A DNA stretch of 64,000 nt from Saccharothrix algeriensis (GTDB taxonomy: Bacteria; Actinomycetota; Actinomycetes; Mycobacteriales; Pseudonocardiaceae), in NCBI RefSeq assembly GCF_016907655.1, contig NZ_JAFBCL010000001.1, forward strand, positions 744,001-808,000, in the 5' to 3' direction. The notes below the pieces were generated by a model, which worked only from the letters and a program-made list of their open reading frames with translations, made no database searches and was not told the origin of the DNA. The first letter of the stretch is position 1. Each line of letters opens with the position of its first letter. The translations under genes and the position numbers were made by a program. This document shows positions 1 to 7,627 of this stretch, piece by piece.

Positions 1-50
1 CGGCGATCGCGCAGGCGGACGTCGAGATCCCCGTCAGCGGCACGTTCTGA
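1..50 (+). CDS. 3' end of an upstream gene (partial)
   Basis: Only the last 15 codons and the TGA stop (48-50) of a gene that begins left of the window are visible, read in the frame starting at base 3. The tail ends in VEIPVSGTF and is too short to assign. The next gene starts 13 bases after this stop with no clear ribosome-binding site, so the two may be translationally coupled. Confidence 0.5.
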   Translation, partial: AIAQADVEIPVSGTF

Positions 51-63
51 CCTCGCCGACCTG

Positions 64-636
64 ATGCCCCACAAGCACTCGCCGGGCCGGGTCCTGGTCG
101 TCACGCTGCTCGTCGTGACGGCCGGGTGCCTGGCCTGGTGGGTCGCCGTCCTCGCGGGCCTGGAGGCCCACTTCGGCAGCGGCCTCGACGAGCAGCGCTT
201 CAACCGGCTGCAGCAGGAGTACGACCGCCACGAGGACGCCTTCGCCCGGGCCGACGCCCGGATGCGGAAGCTGATCGCGGAACACCCCCGCGCCGAACGC
301 ATCGACTGGAGCCAGTACCAAACCTGCGTCCGCGAGCCCGGCCGCCCCTCCGACACGTGCACGACAACGCCCCCGAGCGACCAGCAGGTGTACGACGCCC
401 TCTGGGGTGTCAGCGTGATCCTCTACCAGTCCAAGGACGAGGACCGCATATTTTACCGCTTCTACCACGAGGACCCCCCGCGCTACACGATCATGAGCGC
501 CCCCGAGGACACCGCGGAGGAGGCCGAGGAGTACGCGGACGCCCACGGCTTCCGCTCCACCCGCCCCCTCGGGCCCGGCTGGACGATCCTCGGCCCGATC
601 GACGATGTCGGCCGCGAGGGGGAACAGTTCCCGTAG
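64..636 (+). CDS. hypothetical single-pass membrane protein
   Basis: I do not recognise this 190-residue protein. It has a short basic N-terminus, one hydrophobic segment at about residues 9-31, then a hydrophilic, acidic domain with paired cysteines (near residues 109 and 120) and a C-terminal half rich in Glu, Asp, Tyr and Pro. This suggests an N-terminally anchored protein with an extracytoplasmic domain. The segment contains a Cys but lacks a convincing lipobox. The ATG lies 13 bases after the preceding stop with no obvious Shine-Dalgarno, consistent with an operon with the truncated upstream gene. Codon third positions are strongly G/C, supporting real coding. Confidence 0.6.
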   Translation: MPHKHSPGRVLVVTLLVVTAGCLAWWVAVLAGLEAHFGSGLDEQRFNRLQQEYDRHEDAFARADARMRKLIAEHPRAERIDWSQYQTCVREPGRPSDTCTTTPPSDQQVYDALWGVSVILYQSKDEDRIFYRFYHEDPPRYTIMSAPEDTAEEAEEYADAHGFRSTRPLGPGWTILGPIDDVGREGEQFP

Positions 637-763
637 GAACGGTCACGACCGACCGCGTCACTGCTCCACCCCGTACCAGCGTCAGTCTCCATGGGCCTGC
701 TGTCGGGGGGATGGTTCGTGGTGCCACCTGTCCGCCTCTCACCAGCCCACCCGACGTGTCTCC

Positions 764-1711
764 CGGTATCCCACCGATGTCACCGACGCCCAATGGGCCG
801 AGCCGGACCCGCTGCTGCCGGATCCGGCGTGCCTGGCCGGTCGGGGTGGGCGGTGGGAGAAGCACTGCCGTCGGGTGATCGTGGACGCGATCCTGTACGT
901 GGTCGACAACGGCACCAAGTGGCGGGCCCTGCCCCCGGACTTCACACCGTGGCCCACCGTCTACAAGCGCTTCGCCTTGTGGAAGAAGGCCGGTGCCTCG
1001 CAGCGGCTGCTCGACGGGTTACGCGACCGTGTCCGGCTCGTGGAAGGACGGACGGCGCCGTCGGCGGCGATCATGGACTCGCAGTCGGTGCGCGCCGCCG
1101 AGACGGTCGGCCGCGAGACCCGCGGTTACGACGCGGGCAAGAAGGTTGCGGGCCGCAAGCAGCACATCGTCGTGGACACGCTGGGCCTGCTGATAGTGGT
1201 GCTGGTGACCCCGGCCTCGACACAGGACCGGGTCGCCGCGCGCAGCCTGCTACCCCGGATGCGCGACACCGCCCCCAGTAGCTCGGAAACAGCTACTAAG
1301 GAGTGGTTGAGGCATAAGCACTTCCCCAGCACTCGGCACTACGCGGCGACCGGCGGCGAGCAGCCGTGGAAGTACTACGACCTCGGCGACGGGTACTGCA
1401 CCTACGACTTCTTCGCCAAGTGCCAGCATCGACTGGCCTGCGCTCGCTGCTCCTTCTATCTGCCCAAACAGTCCAGCGCCGGGCAACTGCTGTCCATCAA
1501 GGACGGCGTCGAGCAGATGCTCGAACGCCTCACCTTCACCGACGACGAACATGCCGCTCTCGAAGGCGACCGCGACGCACTCACCACGCTGGCCGAACGC
1601 CTCGCCAACGTCCCCACTCCCACCGGCCCGGCCCCGGAGCAACTCGGCGCGGACCGCGCGTTCATCGCGCTCGCCGCCGTCCAGGACAGCATCACCGGAG
1701 GACGACCATGA
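764..1711 (+). pseudogene. Fused remnant: IS5-family transposase N-part joined to tyrosine-recombinase C-part
   Basis: One open frame encodes two unrelated pieces. The first (about 764-1280) is an IS5-family transposase: the N-terminal TDAQW motif, LYVVDNGTKWRALP, then MDSQSVRAAE and GYDAGKKVAGRKQHIVVDT around the first DDE aspartate. It stops at LLPRMRDT, before the second catalytic aspartate. The second (about 1296-1711) is the C-terminal end of a Tn554-type tyrosine recombinase: RHYAATGG, DLGDGYCTYDFFAKCQHR and a CxxCxxxY zinc-like segment. Neither half is complete, so the protein is very unlikely to be active as either enzyme. The simplest origin is IS5 insertion into a recombinase gene followed by a deletion that kept the frame. 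The frame is open upstream to 605, but that part has no transposase similarity. The stop overlaps an ATG at 1708. Confidence 0.75.
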
Positions 1712-1722
1712 ACACCCAGTCG

Positions 1723-1950
1723 CTACTCAGGTTCGTGCCCGAACAGGACCTCGCTGCCACTGCCGCCGAGCAGGAAGGTGAACCGGTTGAGATCCGCGCG
1801 GAGCCCAGCGACGTCGTAGGCACGGCTTCCAACGAAACCGCTCAGCGACTCGCTGAGCCGATCGGTGTCAACGGCAAGCCAGTCATGCAGGAACCGCTGC
1901 AGCTCAGAGAGCTCGGCAGCGTCACCGGTATCCGGGTTCACAGCGGGCAT
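1723..1950 (-). CDS. small hypothetical protein, recombinase-associated
   Basis: A 75-residue acidic, helical protein with the pattern LQRFLHDWLAVDTDRL then GFVGSRAYDVAGLRADL and FTFLLGG. From memory, small proteins with this DWL...D..RL...FVG..AY...LR.DL.RF.FLLGG pattern occur beside Tn554-like recombinase genes in actinomycetes. That is recollection, not a search result. It faces the recombinase fragment tail-to-tail (12 bp apart). Function unknown. Coding is supported by third-position composition and the pattern. Confidence 0.5.
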   Translation of the reverse strand: MPAVNPDTGDAAELSELQRFLHDWLAVDTDRLSESLSGFVGSRAYDVAGLRADLNRFTFLLGGSGSEVLFGHEPE

Positions 1951-2085
1951 GGTGGGCGCCGTCCTCAGTCAAGTGGCGTTGTGGTGCGCGCCGTCAGCTT
2001 GGCAGATGTCGGGATGCTCAGCGGTGAGTCAGGCGCCCACTGCCATGCTGAGGGCAGCCGGCCCACGATCGGCCTCGCGCTACGG

Positions 2086-2823
2086 CTAGGTCAACGCCGT
2101 TTCCAACTCGGCCCGGTGCACGACAACCCATTCGTAGGCGGCCCGCACAGACCGGGCAGCACCCGAGTCGCGCAGGCGCACCATTGCCGCGTCACCCGCT
2201 GCCGCACCCGCCTCGATCCCGCGCCAGCAGCGGTCCTGCCACCACAGGACCGTCTCCACGACTCGACTACGGTCTACCGGGCCATAGGCATCACACATCA
2301 CGCGCAGCCGATGCGACGTCGTGGCGAGATCGTCCACAGCCGGGCCGAGATCCAGGTACTGCCAGCACATATGTGCCACGTCATGGATACGAGCACCCGG
2401 CGCGGCGATGTCCCAGTCGAGGAAGGCGACCGGCAGCAGCAGGCCCCTGCCGCCGTCCCGATACACGGTGTTCTTGGGCGACAAGTCGTTGTGACAAACC
2501 ACCTCCTGGTCACCGGCCAGTGGCGTTCCGGCCGTCAGGTCGTGGAACCGGCGAACGAGTCGAGCAACCTGCACCAGGCTCTCGGTCGAGTTCACGCGAT
2601 CGGTCGGGGACTGCCAGGCGACGTAGCCGTCCACGAACGTCAGGACCTCGCGTCCCTGCTCATCCAGTCCGAGCACCCTCGGAGCGCCTGCCCACCCGTG
2701 CTGCTCGAAATGACGAAGCAGTCGATGGACGAACTCGGCACGATCTCCAATACCGCGTCGCACCGTATCTCCTACCCGGACGACGCGGTTGACGAAGCCA
2801 CCCGGCAACGGAACCTCAACCAT
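2086..2823 (-). CDS. aminoglycoside phosphotransferase (APH) family kinase
   Basis: A 245-residue protein of the APH/choline-kinase fold. The catalytic loop is clear: VVCHNDLSPKNTVY with H111-N112-D113 as the Brenner-type loop, followed by FLDWDIA (D136, D138) as the Mg-binding segment. An N-terminal glycine-rich loop is weak (PLPGGFVNRVVRVGDTVRR), and the protein is shorter than APH(3') enzymes, as in many uncharacterised actinomycete family members. Substrate cannot be predicted: aminoglycosides, other antibiotics or small metabolites are all possible. It lies between mobile-element remnants, consistent with acquired cargo. The ATG at 2823 lacks a strong ribosome-binding site. Confidence 0.8.
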   Translation of the reverse strand: MVEVPLPGGFVNRVVRVGDTVRRGIGDRAEFVHRLLRHFEQHGWAGAPRVLGLDEQGREVLTFVDGYVAWQSPTDRVNSTESLVQVARLVRRFHDLTAGTPLAGDQEVVCHNDLSPKNTVYRDGGRGLLLPVAFLDWDIAAPGARIHDVAHMCWQYLDLGPAVDDLATTSHRLRVMCDAYGPVDRSRVVETVLWWQDRCWRGIEAGAAAGDAAMVRLRDSGAARSVRAAYEWVVVHRAELETALT

Positions 2824-2859
2824 TCACCCAGTCTGGGCGATCGTTACCGGATATTCGCA

Positions 2860-3180
2860 ATGACTTGCCCGTTCCACGGCAACGCGGGTTGGCGCTGGGT
2901 ACGCGACCACGACCCGCAGGGCTGGGCGGAGGCGGTCGGGTTCGACCGCGCCATCCGCCACGGCTACCCCCACGCCTCCGCCAAAGGCCAACAGCTGCGC
3001 GAACAGTACTTCCTGCACCGCTCCTGCATCCCCCTGGACCAAGCCGACCTGGACACGCCCGCCAAAGCCAAGCGGCGCCTGCAGCTGGTCGACGCCGAGC
3101 CCACAAGCACAGGGACAGAGGACGACGACCCGGACGGTTGCTCACCCTGGTCGTGCCGCTCCGGTGAACCCGTCACCGGT
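2860..3180 (+). pseudogene. C-terminal fragment of a phosphoadenosine phosphosulfate reductase-like protein
   Basis: The translation reads CPFHGNAGWRWVRDHDPQGW, then AVGFDRAIRHG, YFLHRSCIPLDQADL and a C-terminus of DGCSPWSCRSGEPV. In my memory this is the C-terminal third of PAPS-reductase-like (adenine nucleotide alpha hydrolase fold) proteins common in actinophages and integrative elements. The N-terminal ATP-pyrophosphatase part is absent, and the frame runs past the conserved end without its own stop. I treat it as a decayed remnant. It supports the view that 0.7-3.2 kb is the scar of an integrated element. Confidence 0.6.
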
Positions 3181-3225
3181 ACAGCACTGCACGCCGACTC
3201 CCGGGCCTGTTTCATGAGCCGGCGG

Positions 3226-3741
3226 TCACTTGGCGATGAGCTTCGCGGCGTCGGGGGCGTAGACGGTCATCCAGTGCGGACGCAGCCGGTAGTAGAACAC
3301 GTCCTTGTCCCACTCGGTGTGATCGCCGTAGAAGTCCTTGAGGTACGTGAGCAAGTCCGGCCAGTCCGAGTCCGGGTCGCCGTCCTCCGGGTTGAGGACC
3401 TCCACCGTGCCGTGCGTGAACACGCCCAGGTCTTCGCCGCGCATGTGCGCGACGCTGGCGGCGGGGCGAGCCGCGAGGTGGCGGGCCTTGGCGGCGCTGC
3501 GCGCTGTGCCGAAGTACCACTTGCCGTGCAGGAAGTGCCCGTCCGCGCCGCTGATCCGCGGCTCGCCCTTCGCCGTCACGGTGGACAGGGCGAGGGTGCA
3601 CATGCCGACCAAGACCTGGGTGAGCTGCTCGGCGGTCAAAGTGTGCTCGGTGACGATCGAGCGGAGGTGATCGGTGGAGCGGGACAGGGAGGCGTCGAGC
3701 AGGGCCTGGAGTTCATCGAGTTCTTCGGGCGTCTCACGCAC
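3226..3741 (-). CDS. pyridoxamine 5'-phosphate oxidase (PPOX) family protein
   Basis: About 171 residues with the split-barrel flavin/F420-binding fold. Visible markers are LALSTVTAKGEPRISGADGHFLHGKWYFGTA (read in two parts around GEPRI), then ARHLAARPAASVAHM and EDLGVFTHGTVEVL, and a C-terminal YRLRPHWMTVYAPDAAKLI. These are typical of actinobacterial PPOX proteins that reduce or bind small substrates with FMN, F420 or haem; the substrate is unknown. The frame stays open to 3909, but similarity begins only at ELDELQALL, so I chose the GTG at 3741 and rejected the Arg/Cys/Pro-rich extension. No strong ribosome-binding site is visible, so the start is uncertain (an ATG at 3792 is possible). 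Confidence 0.75.
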   Translation of the reverse strand: MRETPEELDELQALLDASLSRSTDHLRSIVTEHTLTAEQLTQVLVGMCTLALSTVTAKGEPRISGADGHFLHGKWYFGTARSAAKARHLAARPAASVAHMRGEDLGVFTHGTVEVLNPEDGDPDSDWPDLLTYLKDFYGDHTEWDKDVFYYRLRPHWMTVYAPDAAKLIAK

Positions 3742-3948
3742 CAGTCCACGATAGTCACCGCTGGACCATCCCCGGCATCGCACCGCGGCCATAGGACACG
3801 GCCACTGCCCCGAACACGAGGGGGCCACCGTCGTCGTCGGCCTCAACGCGACGGCGTGGCGACGCGCCGCCAGCTCTCCGAAACAGCGGTAGGCCGGACA
3901 GCCCGACACCGCGTGGGGGTGGATCCGGTGTCAGTCCCGGTCGTCAGC

Positions 3949-4581
3949 TCACAGGTTGGCGTGCACGGTGCGCACGGTCTGCTCGGCTTGGTCGTCGCGC
4001 AGGTCGAAGGCGGAGCCGTCGGTGAACTGCAGGCGCAGGAACCACTCCGGGGTGACGTGGCGGCCCAGCGGTGCCGGTGTGAAGGCCCGGGCGGTGGCGA
4101 CGGGGCCTTCCCACCAGGTCACCAGAGGCGGCACGTCGCGGGTCTGCGCCAGGGACCGTACGCGGCCCAGCAGACCACCGGAGGCGGGTTCCTCGGGGAT
4201 GGCGACTTCACCCTCCACGATCAGGGCCAGGCGCCGGTTGGTGATGAGCAACCAGCACTCGTCGCGGCCGACGGTGAACAGGTCGGCGAAGCGGACCGCC
4301 AGTTGATCGGGGCGCTGGGCGTGGGCCCAGCCCCAGATCGCCGGGTCGTGCGCCCACTCGTCGAGGTGGAAGTGCCCACGGCCCACGGCCGCGGTGGGCA
4401 GGGGCCACTCCGCTGCGGATCCGGGCAGCGCGGGTGCGCTGGTGCGGTGGGGGGCGGTGCGGGTGGGGCCGACGGTGCTGCCCACATGTCCCTGCGGGTT
4501 GGCCAGCCACACGACCTGCTCGCCGGGGGCGACCCAGTGCCGCTGGGCGATCTCGCCGATCTTCGTCCGGTTCTTGGGCAC
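3949..4581 (-). CDS. hypothetical protein of a type VII secretion-associated operon
   Basis: A 210-residue soluble protein starting at GTG 4581 with an AGGAA ribosome-binding site. Segments such as CWLLITNRRLALIVEGE and FTDGSAFDLRDD, with many Trp residues, suggest a PH-like or bacterial-PH 'lets-see-if-it's-a-membrane-protein' sensor domain. This is only a fold impression. It is the last gene of a five-gene minus-strand operon with YbaB-, EspC- and WXG-like proteins, 8 bp after the preceding gene, which has similar LLTPRRLAWV and VSLVDGSGVDV segments. The two look like diverged paralogues. No signal peptide or membrane segment is visible. Function unknown. Confidence 0.65.
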   Translation of the reverse strand: MPKNRTKIGEIAQRHWVAPGEQVVWLANPQGHVGSTVGPTRTAPHRTSAPALPGSAAEWPLPTAAVGRGHFHLDEWAHDPAIWGWAHAQRPDQLAVRFADLFTVGRDECWLLITNRRLALIVEGEVAIPEEPASGGLLGRVRSLAQTRDVPPLVTWWEGPVATARAFTPAPLGRHVTPEWFLRLQFTDGSAFDLRDDQAEQTVRTVHANL

Positions 4582-4589
4582 GTCGTTTC

Positions 4590-5270
4590 CTAGGCGTTGA
4601 CGAGGGCAAGCAGCCGTTGCGCGATTTCCGGGCGGCCCTTGGCCAGCACGTCCACGCCGGAGCCGTCGACCAGGGACACGCGCAGCACGGCCACAGAGCC
4701 GGGCACGGAGCCACGGGGCATCCTGCGCTCGGCGAGCGCGACGCCGGTGATGTGCTGTCGGGGCACCTCGGCGGTCGAGGTGACCGCGGCGGTGGGCACT
4801 GGTTGGTGTGGCGGATAAGGGCTCTTGCCGGCGAACGCGTCGCGGGCACCACGGGCGAGGTCGCCGACCCGGTCGAACAACGACTTCTCCGGCTCGGGCT
4901 CGACCGGCTCAGGCACGGCCGCCACCCAGGCCAGGCGGCGCGGGGTGAGGACCAGCCAGGCCACGGCGGCCTGCCGGGCGGCTGCGGCGGCCGCCGGCAC
5001 GAGCGCGTCGGGCGAGGCGCCGAAGACGACGAGGCCGGGCAGTTCCCGGGCGCCGAGATCCTCGTTCGCCGCGGCGGAGACGACGCTGCCGGCGAAGCCC
5101 GCCACGCCCCGCAGCGCCCTGCCCGCCAGTCCGGCGGCGGGGTCGCCGGACCAGTCCAGGCCGGGCACGTCGAACCGCGTGGACGCCCCGGCCGCACTCG
5201 CGCACAGCAGCACGGGTTCGTCCGGCGCGGCCCAGTGCTCCCTGATCGCCAAGACCCCGTCGAGCCTCAC
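4590..5270 (-). CDS. hypothetical protein of a type VII secretion-associated operon
   Basis: 226 residues, starting at a GTG whose GTGA overlaps the stop of the upstream WXG protein, a standard translational-coupling arrangement. It contains an Ala-rich region, a segment WLVLTPRRLAWVAAVPEPVEPEPEKS, a DRVGDLARGARDAF helix and a C-terminal VAVLRVSLVDGSGVDVLAKG with a helix. The layout resembles the next gene and suggests a shared fold, perhaps PH-like, but I cannot name a family. No secretion signal is seen. Its job is inferred only from context: an accessory of the WXG/EspC-like cargo encoded upstream. Confidence 0.65.
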   Translation of the reverse strand: MRLDGVLAIREHWAAPDEPVLLCASAAGASTRFDVPGLDWSGDPAAGLAGRALRGVAGFAGSVVSAAANEDLGARELPGLVVFGASPDALVPAAAAAARQAAVAWLVLTPRRLAWVAAVPEPVEPEPEKSLFDRVGDLARGARDAFAGKSPYPPHQPVPTAAVTSTAEVPRQHITGVALAERRMPRGSVPGSVAVLRVSLVDGSGVDVLAKGRPEIAQRLLALVNA

Positions 5271-6412
5271 CAGGTGAACCCGCGTTCCTGCGCCTCGCGG
5301 CGCTCCTGCTCCGACGGCGCGTTGCGCGCCTGGTCGTAGACCTCCTGGGTGCCGAACTTGACCGCGCCGTCCACGGCCGCATCCACACCGGCGCTGAAGG
5401 CGGCGCCGCCGACCCGGGTCTGACCGCCGAGCATGCCGCTGAGCACGGTCTGGGCGATGTTGCCGGCCAGGGCGCCCTCGCCGGTGACGTTCTGCATGAA
5501 CCGGTTTCCCGTGGTGGAGGCCAGCGAGACGTCGTCGGCCCTGGTCATGATGTTGACCAGCGGGTTCGAGCCCAGATGGCGGCCGGCGAACTGCTGGGCC
5601 ATGTTGCCTCCGCGCAGGCCGTTCATCCGCTGGATGACCTGGCGCAGCGGGCCGCGCAGCCGGGTGAGCAGGGCCTCCAACCGCTTGACGATCTTGAACA
5701 ACTCCATCTGGAGCTTGGACACGCGCATGGTGATGCGCATACCCGTGCTGCCGACCTGGACGGTGGTGGTGGCCCCGGCGGCGGCCACCGAGCCGCCCGC
5801 GGTGATCCAGGAGGCGGCCAGCGCGGCCAGCCACTGCACGATCAGGCCGATGATCAGCTCGGTCAGGATCTGGACCACGAACTCGACGAACATGTCGAAC
5901 AGCTCAGCGATCATGTCCAGGGTCTGCTTGAGGCCCCGCACGTCCTCGGCCAGCGCCGACACGCCCTCACCGAACTCGGTGACCTGGGCGCGGAAGGCGT
6001 CGCCCGCGGCGCCCTCCCACACCCCGGCGGTGGCCTGGGCGCGCTTCTTCTCGGCCTCGGCGACCTCGTCCAGCCAGCCGGCGACCTGTTCCCAGCCGGC
6101 GCCGGTGGCGCGCATCTGCTCCGGGTCGCCGACCGCCCACTCGGCGATCTCGATCAGCGGGCTGAGCACGATGGAGACCAGGAAGCCCAGGCCGTTGTCC
6201 AGCAGCGCCTGACCGGGGCCGGCCATCGTCTGGAGCAGCTCCACGCGCCCGGAGATCGTGGCCGCGGCCATCTCCGGCGGGCTGGTGGCGTCGGCCAGGT
6301 CCTGCAACGCCCCGATGCCCGAGCTGCCGCGCCCGGCGGCCTGCTCGAACCAGTTCTTCTGCTCACCCCCGTTGAGGTCGGCGAACGTGCCCGGACCCGA
6401 CGCGCCGGTCAT
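5267..6412 (-). CDS. WXG100-like type VII secretion cargo with hydrophobic middle
   Basis: 381 residues. A WXG-type turn is clear at VWEGAAGDAF (W132-E-G134), inside a long helical hairpin (about residues 95-175). It is followed by hydrophobic helices (about 165-225, with FMVEFVVQIL-like and IIGLIVQWLAALAASW segments) and a basic, helical C-terminal half ending in a charged tail (QERREAQERGF). This combination is common in actinobacterial proteins exported by ESX/type VII systems or inserted in the membrane as partners of toxins. It overlaps both neighbours by 4 bp (ATGA with the EspC-like gene, GTGA with the next gene), so the operon is tightly coupled. No toxin domain is recognisable at the C-terminus. 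Confidence 0.7.
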   Translation of the reverse strand: MTGASGPGTFADLNGGEQKNWFEQAAGRGSSGIGALQDLADATSPPEMAAATISGRVELLQTMAGPGQALLDNGLGFLVSIVLSPLIEIAEWAVGDPEQMRATGAGWEQVAGWLDEVAEAEKKRAQATAGVWEGAAGDAFRAQVTEFGEGVSALAEDVRGLKQTLDMIAELFDMFVEFVVQILTELIIGLIVQWLAALAASWITAGGSVAAAGATTTVQVGSTGMRITMRVSKLQMELFKIVKRLEALLTRLRGPLRQVIQRMNGLRGGNMAQQFAGRHLGSNPLVNIMTRADDVSLASTTGNRFMQNVTGEGALAGNIAQTVLSGMLGGQTRVGGAAFSAGVDAAVDGAVKFGTQEVYDQARNAPSEQERREAQERGFTW

Positions 6413-6735
6413 CGGCCACCGCCCAGGCCGCCGCCGATCTGCGTCAGCGCTTGCGAGATGCCGTCGTCAACACCGCGGTAGACCTCGAAGCTGTCGCGCA
6501 ACTGCTCGCCGGTCTGCTCCAGGAAGTCCTTGGCGTCGTTCGCCAGCTGCCGGCACTCGTCCAGGCTGGAGAAGTAGCCGCTGCTCAGCCCCACCGCGTC
6601 ACCGATCAGCCCGAAGCACTGGTCGTCCACCCTGGCCTGTTCCAGCAGTTCGGCGAGCTGCCCGAACTTCCCGGCCAGGCTCTCGCTACCGGCCGCGAAG
6701 GCGGTCAACGCCTCCGGGACGATGCTGAACGCCAT
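6409..6735 (-). CDS. EspC-like type VII secretion target protein
   Basis: A 108-residue, almost entirely helical protein starting MAFSIVPEALTAFAAGSESL. The size, the early helix and the central SLDECRQLANDAKDFLEQTGEQLRDSF-type helix (shown in part) fit the EspC/ESX-1 secretion-associated family, small substrates or chaperone-like partners of type VII secretion. The YxxxD/E export signal is not obvious at the very end, which is Gly-rich. The ATG has a strong GGGGAGGGG-type ribosome-binding site. It is the second gene of the operon and is followed directly by the WXG protein, its probable dimer partner. Confidence 0.75.
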   Translation of the reverse strand: MAFSIVPEALTAFAAGSESLAGKFGQLAELLEQARVDDQCFGLIGDAVGLSSGYFSSLDECRQLANDAKDFLEQTGEQLRDSFEVYRGVDDGISQALTQIGGGLGGGR

Positions 6736-6747
6736 CCGCCCCTCCCC

Positions 6748-7287
6748 TCAACGCAAGTACGTGCTCGGCGGTTCGTCGTCTTCGACGCCGGCTGGAGCCG
6801 GACGGTTCCGCGGCGGTCGGCTGGATGGCGGAGCAGGCGGTGGCTGCCCGAACCGCGGCCCTGTGGCAGGTGCCGCAGGCTGCCCCGACTGCGGCGGCGT
6901 GGCCTGGGGCTGCCCGGCCGGCGGGGGCGCAGACGGCATGATCGGCTCGACGCCGGACGCCGCCATGCCCTGCTTGAACTGCTCCAACCGGTCACCCAGG
7001 ATCGGGGCCAGCGCCGCGTCGAGCTGCCGGGCGGCATCCTGGGTGGCCGCCCGGATCGCGTCCAGGATCTCCTGCTGCAACGCCACGTGCGAGCGCCCCA
7101 TCGCAGCCGGCGCAAGCTGCAACCCCAGCACGGCCCCGGACGGCGCCGCGGTCACGGTCACCGCACCGTCCCGGCTGCGCCCGACCCCGCGCAGCTCCTT
7201 CATCGCCTCCTGGAGCTGACTGGCCTTCGCCGCCTGCTCCTGGAAAGTCCGCAGCATGTCCTGCACACGCCTCTGCGGATCGACCAC
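6748..7287 (-). CDS. YbaB/EbfC family protein heading a type VII-associated operon
   Basis: 179 residues. The first about 95 match the YbaB/EbfC nucleoid-associated family: a coiled helix (MLRTFQEQAAKASQLQEAM), SRDGAVTVTAAPSGAVLGLQL, then a helix with EILDAIRAATQDA. The rest is Pro/Gln/Ala-rich and probably disordered. The frame is open to 7416, but the GTG at 7287 has a GGAGG site 6 bases upstream and gives the family's usual N-terminus. YbaB-like genes often sit next to WXG/ESX cargo genes in actinomycetes. Whether they bind DNA or act in secretion is unclear. It is the first gene of the minus-strand operon. Confidence 0.75.
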   Translation of the reverse strand: MVDPQRRVQDMLRTFQEQAAKASQLQEAMKELRGVGRSRDGAVTVTAAPSGAVLGLQLAPAAMGRSHVALQQEILDAIRAATQDAARQLDAALAPILGDRLEQFKQGMAASGVEPIMPSAPPPAGQPQATPPQSGQPAAPATGPRFGQPPPAPPSSRPPRNRPAPAGVEDDEPPSTYLR

Positions 7288-7627
7288 GACAACCCTCCGT
7301 TCGGTGGAACACCCGCTTCCGCCCAGGCTCCTGGGACCACGGGGACCTCGCCAGCACGGTAGCGGCACCGGTCCCGTCCGGCGGCGGCAACCGGACAACT
7401 CCCGGACCGATGACAAGATTGATGTTCGCCGGGAGATCGTGTCGACAGGGACGCGGTCCGCCGCCGACCACTGTGATCGTCACGCTATCGCGAGTGCCGT
7501 CATGGCGTGCTGCGAGTGGACGCGCGGTGCAGTTCAACGAGGACACCGAGCTGGACACGCCACAAGTCTCGACCAGCTTGGTGTGGGTGGTCGGCCGCGT
7601 CGCAGTCGCAGGAGCCGACCCGGACGG
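7288..7627. other. intergenic stretch, no gene seen
   Basis: 340 bases between the 5' end of the YbaB-like operon and the 3' end of the carboxylesterase gene. It should contain the promoter of the minus-strand operon. I see no convincing -10/-35 pair, terminator hairpin or conserved small ORF; the open frames that cross it lack any family signature. Confidence 0.4.

Noticed and set aside
1366..4593. A 1075-codon open frame on the plus strand
   Set aside because: It runs antisense through the APH-like and PPOX genes and changes character several times; only the 2860-3180 part resembles a protein family. Long open frames are expected on the opposite strand of GC-rich genes.
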